7,100 nt of DNA, taken from Deltaproteobacteria bacterium (GTDB lineage: Bacteria; Desulfobacterota; Binatia; Bin18). Of this stretch, positions 4,359 through 7,100 are shown piece by piece. The stretch spans positions 1 through 7,100 of the forward strand of contig JACQEL010000492.1 in NCBI GenBank assembly GCA_016200595.1. Direction: 5' to 3'. Numbering within the stretch: the stretch's first letter is position 1; the number at the start of each line of letters is the position of its first letter. Under the pieces are notes generated by a model. It was not told the origin of the DNA and made no database searches. It saw only the letters and a list, made by a program, of their open reading frames with translations. The position numbers and the translations under genes were made by a program.

Positions 4359-6788
4359 CTTGTGAGGTACATAGACTCCTTGATAGCCTGCAAAATCCTG
4401 CACGCAGTGCAGAGAGAACGCTCCCATTTCGTGGCTCAGCAGCAACCGAGAACGATCCGGCAGCGCCTGTACGAAATTGTCCGGGAGAATCGCCACTTGG
4501 TTCTCTATCGCTCGTCGCAACGATCCTCCCACAGCCAGCACGGGTTCCACGTCAGGCGGGGCTGTGCCGATCAGGAGAGACTGGGTGAGTTCCGGCGCGG
4601 GAATGTTTCCATAGCGCTGCCGCCGTTGGTTACTCACTTGGATGAGCACATGAGCGTTACGGTTAGCCGTTTGGATTTTGTTATCTCGTTCCGCCGGGGA
4701 AAGACGCTCTAGCCGCTCGGCAATAGAGGTCTGCCGTACGCCAGCAAAGTGCTCCTTCGCAACCCGCACCAAGGCGTCCAGGGCTTGCTCCGGCGCATCC
4801 AGGATCGCGTTAAAGAGATTGCCGCCGCGGGTAGTTTCGACTGCAGATTTGAGGGTAATAGCCGTCTGCAGCGGATCATGGGCGGCGTCCTGATATATGG
4901 TCTCAATTTCCTCGGGGGTGATCAGCACGTCCGCCAGTCCTCCACTGCCAGCGAGCGAAGCCGCTCGGCGATCATATTGTTCTTTGGAACGCGCACTCAG
5001 CTCTCGCAGCCCACTCTCATACCTGCCAATCTTGGTGCGTAGGTCAGTAACCTCTGCCAGGAGTCCTCGCTCCTGCCAGTCACCACTCGCGCGTTGTCGT
5101 CCAGTCAACAACACACGGGCCATTTCATTCGCGGTGAACCGAACCTGCGCCTGCTGATAGCGAGCTGACGCCGTGCAAAGTGCAGCGACGTGCCGCTGCA
5201 CGACAAATTTGCCTTCTTGTGGTTCCTCGTAAAACACTTGCAGACGCTTTTGTTTCTCATCGTACGTACGACTCGCCTCTTGCCGATAGCGATCCTCCCG
5301 CTTTTGATGGTCCCCAGCATGCTGTCTGAGTCGCTGCTCTAGTGCATCAAGATAGCCACGGACGTTGCGCACCCCCCCACTTTGTTCGTTGGTAATGAGC
5401 GCTAAAAGGCGTGGGTATAAGCGATTGTGAACGACCTCTTGCAACAGTCGCTGCCGTCGTTGCTCCAGTTGTTGAATACGAGCCCCGGACTGAGCCAGCG
5501 CAGCGCGTTTTTCGACATCGGCATCGTTGTTGAGCAGATACGTCTCCAGCTTCAGCTTGAGATCGTCCCGCAACGTCCGGTCGAGCTGCGTCTCCGCATC
5601 GGCACGTTGCTCCGCACTCCTCGCATTGAGCTGCTGGATCTGGGAGATACCAGCCGCATCCTTGAGCAGATCTTCCTCAAGTTGTTCAGGATTGAGCCGC
5701 CACGCTGCGATGTCGGCGTCCACCATCCTGACGTGATCCTCTTGCGGAGCATGTGAAAAAGGCCAGAGGGAGAGCACATCGGCAGCCAGCCGGTACGAGA
5801 GGGCATCTTGAAGATTCAAGGCCGGGAACTCGATCGAGGTCATGCCGAAAGAGAGATAGCACTGGGGCTTGCCTAATCGATCTGGCTCGCCGTATCCAGC
5901 ATCGCGGATGTTGTCCCGCACCCCCTGTCGGCGATCTTTGAGACCAGGAAGAATTTCAGCACGGATATGTTCAGCAACACTCTCCCAAACCTTCGCAGGA
6001 GGAAAAGGCACTCCTGTCGCGTTGATCCCATTGACGAGATAGAGCCAATCGACAGGTCGGTCTCTACTCACGATCTCACGCACGATGGAGCCGGGATATC
6101 GCATCTGAAATCCCTGTTGATTATAAAAATCCAGCTCCTTCAGCGCAGCGTAACAATTGGCCTTTTGGTCATCGTTCGCCGTTGGGCCTCCCGTAACCAA
6201 GTAGCCATAGAAGAGCATGCGAAACCCACTGAGGAGATAACGGGCGGTATAGCACAGGTCGAAGACCATGCCGCTGCCAGTTCCACCGAGCAACGAACTG
6301 ACAAGAAACACGTGGAGGTTGGGAACGACCGTAGCGTTTTGTCGAGCTCCGAAATCACGTAAGGTTTGGCTATCGGTAATCCGCGCGGCGAGTGTGGTAA
6401 TGCGCTCTCGGATGACATCGACATTCGCAGAGAAAGCCAATCGCCCATAGTTTCGCTGCGCCGAACATCCAGTGCGAAAGTTCTCAGGGATCTTGAGATC
6501 GGGAGGGAACCAAGCTCGAATAGCCTGGTTGTCCTTCCAACTGTCTCCGCCCGCTACGGCCAAGGGGAGTCGTTCCCCCTCAACGAGGGCAATATCTTCC
6601 CCCAGATACTGCGTACTAGGCGTCGCTTGGCTCTCTTGTGACTGTTGGGTGTCGATGTGGAGATACCCAACCAGAGGGAAACTCTGTAAACTCCCAAAGT
6701 GTTGCACGACTTTCTTCCGCAGGTTCATGAGCACTTCTTGCCCCGTACCGCCCACGCCAATGACCAGAGCAGGATTCATCTCGAGCAT
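4260..6788 (-). CDS. Tubulin/FtsZ-superfamily (Tubulin_2-like) protein, N-terminal 842 codons as read
   Basis: The start is ATG 6788, with GGGAG (6797-6801) eight bases upstream. Residues ~5-46 match the first nucleotide-binding region of bacterial tubulin-like proteins: ALVIGVGGTGQEVLMNLRKK, then LVGYLHIDT. Residues 168-173 are GGTGSG inside VFLVSSLLGGTGSGMVFDL. This is the tubulin/FtsZ T4-loop signature that binds GTP phosphates. A canonical T7 loop (NxDxxD/E) is not obvious; the nearest is NLQDAL at 325-330. Residues ~365-610 are mainly charged helix with coiled-coil character, much longer than anything in FtsZ. The family's ~1,100-residue members have this layout. The true end is probably in another frame (down to 3424), so residues after ~815 here are likely spurious. 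The protein has no signal peptide or membrane span, so it should be cytosolic. Presumed role: a GTP-binding, possibly polymerising factor for envelope or membrane organisation. It follows the membrane gene by 80 bp. The superfamily call is confident; function is inferred. Confidence 0.9.
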   Translation of the reverse strand: MLEMNPALVIGVGGTGQEVLMNLRKKVVQHFGSLQSFPLVGYLHIDTQQSQESQATPSTQYLGEDIALVEGERLPLAVAGGDSWKDNQAIRAWFPPDLKIPENFRTGCSAQRNYGRLAFSANVDVIRERITTLAARITDSQTLRDFGARQNATVVPNLHVFLVSSLLGGTGSGMVFDLCYTARYLLSGFRMLFYGYLVTGGPTANDDQKANCYAALKELDFYNQQGFQMRYPGSIVREIVSRDRPVDWLYLVNGINATGVPFPPAKVWESVAEHIRAEILPGLKDRRQGVRDNIRDAGYGEPDRLGKPQCYLSFGMTSIEFPALNLQDALSYRLAADVLSLWPFSHAPQEDHVRMVDADIAAWRLNPEQLEEDLLKDAAGISQIQQLNARSAEQRADAETQLDRTLRDDLKLKLETYLLNNDADVEKRAALAQSGARIQQLEQRRQRLLQEVVHNRLYPRLLALITNEQSGGVRNVRGYLDALEQRLRQHAGDHQKREDRYRQEASRTYDEKQKRLQVFYEEPQEGKFVVQRHVAALCTASARYQQAQVRFTANEMARVLLTGRQRASGDWQERGLLAEVTDLRTKIGRYESGLRELSARSKEQYDRRAASLAGSGGLADVLITPEEIETIYQDAAHDPLQTAITLKSAVETTRGGNLFNAILDAPEQALDALVRVAKEHFAGVRQTSIAERLERLSPAERDNKIQTANRNAHVLIQVSNQRRQRYGNIPAPELTQSLLIGTAPPDVEPVLAVGGSLRRAIENQVAILPDNFVQALPDRSRLLLSHEMGAFSLHCVQDFAGYQGVYVPHKPDIAILIGVFCSQISFLLRKPHCTSGLKRRQF

Positions 6789-6796
6789 GATTTATT

Positions 6797-6801
6797 CTCC
6801 C
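6797..6801 (-). promoter_or_regulatory. Ribosome binding site choosing the first of two close ATGs
   Basis: GGGAG lies eight bases before ATG 6788 but seventeen before the in-frame ATG at 6779, so the protein should start MLEMNPAL rather than MNPAL. Confidence 0.7.
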
Positions 6802-6868
6802 TTCTCGGACACAAAAATACCGTCCGCTAACTGGCTGTAAGGAGCCGTCCTAGCTACTCACGAAACTC

Positions 6869-7100
6869 CTAAACACGGTTGAGAAACAAGTAGAGTGTCA
6901 CTCCGGCCAGGGTGAGAAACATCAGGGGAAACACGATCAGAGTCGTGTTGAAAAGAAACAGATCCAAAGCCAACAGATACCAGGCAACGGCGCACACCAC
7001 AGCCGTGATCCAGGCACCGACTCGGGCGTTCTTCCCGCGCTGGCTGATCCAGAAACACAGCCGAAAAAACACTGGATAAAGCGCCAGCGCCACCGCCGCC
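6869..7100 (-). CDS. C-terminal part of a multi-spanning membrane protein, start outside window
   Basis: The frame is open from the right edge (7100) to TAG at 6869-6871. A GTG at 7091-7093 could start a 74-residue protein, but the frame stays open upstream of it (Ala-Ala) and no ribosome binding site is visible before the edge, so I treat it as partial. About three hydrophobic spans are seen: VALALYPVFFRLCFWIS, then GAWITAVVCAVAWYLLALDL, then TLIVFPLMFLTLAGVTLYLF, ending in NRV. The basic loop QRGKNARVG between the first two spans should be cytosolic by the positive-inside rule, which places the C-terminus in the cytosol as well. I do not recognise the family. It is co-directional with the tubulin-like gene, 80 bp upstream of it, and could be its membrane partner, which is inference. 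Confidence 0.65.
   Translation of the reverse strand, partial: AAVALALYPVFFRLCFWISQRGKNARVGAWITAVVCAVAWYLLALDLFLFNTTLIVFPLMFLTLAGVTLYLFLNRV

Noticed and set aside
4334..4360. Programmed ribosomal frameshift producing the full tubulin-like protein
   Set aside because: No slippery heptamer of the usual X-XXY-YYZ form is seen and I found no clear downstream stem-loop. A simple one-base indel is the more economical explanation, though not proven.
6814..6840. Possible promoter (TTACAG, 15 bp, TATTTT) before the tubulin-like gene
   Set aside because: Both boxes are weak and the spacing is short. The 80-bp gap between co-directional genes is also consistent with read-through from upstream.

Overview
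The window looks like part of a single operon-like cluster of a Gram-negative (diderm) bacterium. Every supported gene is on the minus strand, so transcription runs from position 7100 towards 1. The diderm call rests on a peptidoglycan-binding OmpA-type domain and two proteins with Sec-type signal peptides. I cannot name a genus or phylum. There are no RNA genes, insertion sequences or CRISPR arrays.

In order of transcription: (1) the end of a small, hydrophobic, multi-spanning membrane protein (7100-6869, start outside the window). (2) A large tubulin/FtsZ-superfamily protein of the bacterial tubulin-like (Tubulin_2-type) class. Its first ~815 residues are at 6788 to about 4345, and its last ~305 residues follow in a different frame down to 3424. 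The two parts appear to be one ~1,120-residue gene interrupted by a one-base frameshift near 4333-4358. (3) A 324-residue zinc-ribbon, single-membrane-span protein ending in a DUF4384-like domain (3427-2453), overlapping the stop of the tubulin-like gene by ATGA. (4) A 513-residue secreted protein with TPRs, an OmpA peptidoglycan-binding domain and a C-terminal DUF4384 domain (2373-832). (5) The first 253 residues of an exported protein made of near-identical 40-residue TPRs (759-1), which runs off the window.

How the genes may work together is inference. A cytosolic, probably GTP-binding tubulin-like protein is encoded with a membrane-anchored adaptor and with envelope proteins that bind peptidoglycan and probably other proteins. 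From memory, a comparative-genomic study by Makarova and Koonin (Biology Direct, 2010) proposed that a divergent FtsZ/tubulin family forms a multi-component membrane-remodelling system with a von Willebrand A protein, a GTPase and OmpA-family proteins. This cluster fits that general idea. However, no vWA protein or separate GTPase is visible here, and the Zn-ribbon/DUF4384 and TPR components seem to be specific additions. The most useful things to verify are the frameshift, the cluster's conservation, and what lies beyond both window edges (more of the TPR gene, possibly a CHAT/caspase-like domain, and upstream genes).
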